A stretch of 32,127 bases of DNA from an uncultured Acidimicrobiales bacterium (lineage in GTDB: Bacteria > Actinomycetota > Acidimicrobiia > Acidimicrobiales > SZUA-35). The stretch lies in the NCBI GenBank assembly GCA_938002965.1, contig CALKZY010000036.1:1-32127 (forward strand), in the 5' to 3' direction. A model generated the notes under the pieces. The model had not been told where the DNA came from. It made no database searches and worked only from the letters and a program-made list of their open reading frames with translations. Positions within the stretch are counted from its first letter, which is position 1. Every line of letters begins with the position of its first letter. A program made the position numbers and the translations under genes. Below, piece by piece: positions 31,389 to 32,127 of the stretch.

Positions 31389-32127
31389 TTAGAAGAGTCT
31401 GCCTTCGAAGGTGATGGCGAACGCGTTGAGGGCTGGTTTCCATCGGTTCATCCAGCGTTCCTGCCCGCTACCGGTCGGGTCGAGTGATCGGACGGCCATG
31501 TACACGCATTTCAGCGCTGCTTGGTCGTTGGGGAAATGACCGCGTGCTCGTGTTGCTCGACGGATCCTTGAGTTCAACGACTCGATAGCGTTGGTCGAAT
31601 AGATCACCCGTCGGATCTCAGGCTTGTAGTCCAGAAACGGAACAAACTCGGCCCACGCGCTTTCCCACAGGCCTTTGATCGCCGGATACTGCTCACTCCA
31701 GGTCGTGTCGAACTCAGCCAACCGTTCAACGGCCTGAGCCTCGTTCACTGCGGTGTACACCGGCCGGAGATCTTTGGCCATAGCGTCCCAGTCACGACGA
31801 GACGCCAGCCGGAATGTGTTACGAATCAAGTGGATCACGCACGTCTGGGTGATGGCCATGGGCCAGGTCGCTTCGATCGCGTCCGGTAGTCCTTTGAGGC
31901 CGTCGCAGACCACGATGCACACGTCGTCAGTACCCCGGTTCTTGATCTCGGTTAACACTTGGAGCCAGTATTTGGCTCCTTCGCCGCCAGTGCCGACCCA
32001 AAGGCCAAGGACGTCTCGTTTGCCGTCAACAGTGACCCCTATGGCGGTATACACGGGCCGGTTCGCAACTTGACCATCTCGGATCTTGACCACGATCGCA
32101 TCAATAAACACCACTGGATACACGCGA
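31389..32127 (-). CDS. IS256-family (mutator) transposase, C-terminal part
   Basis: The gene runs off the right edge; 246 codons including the TAA stop at 31389 are visible. It contains the whole catalytic core of IS256-type transposases: VFIDAIVVKIRDGQVANRPV (first Asp), DDVCIVVCDGLKGLPDAIEA (second Asp), TQTCVIHLIRNTFRLASRRD, IYSTNAIESLNSRIRRATRA (catalytic Glu in N-A-I-E-S-L-N) and the C-terminal WMNRWKPALNAFAI. It catalyses cut-and-paste or copy-out movement of its own element. The frame is intact, so this copy may be active. It lies next to the dead IS630 copy, making the right end an insertion hot spot. Confidence 0.93.
   Translation of the reverse strand, partial: RVYPVVFIDAIVVKIRDGQVANRPVYTAIGVTVDGKRDVLGLWVGTGGEGAKYWLQVLTEIKNRGTDDVCIVVCDGLKGLPDAIEATWPMAITQTCVIHLIRNTFRLASRRDWDAMAKDLRPVYTAVNEAQAVERLAEFDTTWSEQYPAIKGLWESAWAEFVPFLDYKPEIRRVIYSTNAIESLNSRIRRATRARGHFPNDQAALKCVYMAVRSLDPTGSGQERWMNRWKPALNAFAITFEGRLF

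Noticed and set aside
1..32127. CRISPR arrays or phage structural genes
   Set aside because: The only long repeat array is protein-coding, and no phage structural, integrase or cas gene is visible.

Overview
The window is high-GC bacterial DNA with frequent GTG/TTG starts, ATGA/GTGA/TAATG gene overlaps and actinobacterial gene types: a giant secreted protein with a class-E-like LARTG sorting tail, an acyl-CoA oxidase-type dehydrogenase, a UgpB/A/E-type ABC importer and a NarL-type two-component system. An actinobacterium close to Acidimicrobiia is the best guess; no rRNA or marker gene confirms it. UGA is used as an ordinary stop for several genes, so the standard code applies.

Layout. 0-12 kb (minus): the start of a histidine phosphatase, a frameshifted membrane-anchored phosphodiester glycosidase, and one 10.7-kb gene for a 3571-residue surface protein with 29 tandem DUF5979/CnaB-like domains. 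12-16 kb (minus): a tRNA 3'-end-like fragment and a binding protein plus two permeases of a carbohydrate/glycerol-phosphate-type ABC importer, with no ATPase beside them. 16-17.3 kb (plus): a split MoaF-like gene, a SnoaL-like protein and a small membrane protein, closed by a perfect hairpin that also faces a 34-residue exported peptide gene on the minus strand. 17.5-22.4 kb: an acyl-CoA oxidase-type enzyme with a TerB-like N terminus, an aldo/keto reductase that has lost three internal segments, and on plus an Old Yellow Enzyme homologue coupled to a YdeI-like/DUF1801 protein. 22.4-24.4 kb: VOC protein, sulfotransferase, and fused remnants of a glutamine amidotransferase and an acetyltransferase. 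24.4-27.2 kb (minus): a three-gene operon of membrane protein, histidine kinase and response regulator, preceded by a palindrome. 27.3-29.3 kb (minus): the most interesting locus, below, and a GNAT gene. 29.3-32.1 kb: two small genes, a tRNA-Gly 3' fragment, a broken IS630-type transposase and an IS256-type transposase cut by the window edge.

Main discovery. The gene at 27342-28814 reads as one unbroken 491-codon frame of the linalool dehydratase/isomerase family except for two in-frame UGA codons exactly nine codons apart. They fall where that family carries its two catalytic cysteines (Cys171 and Cys180 of Castellaniella Ldi). A hairpin after the second UGA has the loop GGUCU at nucleotides 22-26 counted from the U of UGA, the same loop at the same distance as in the E. 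coli fdhF SECIS element. A second, weaker hairpin is suitably placed for the first UGA. I read this as a double-selenocysteine enzyme in which both catalytic thiols are replaced by selenols. The gene ends with UAG.

Several genes elsewhere carry single-base indels or internal deletions (glycosidase, MoaF-like, acetyltransferase, IS630, aldo/keto reductase). Either this region is decaying or the assembly has indel errors. Neither explains the two in-frame UGAs, because that frame is intact.
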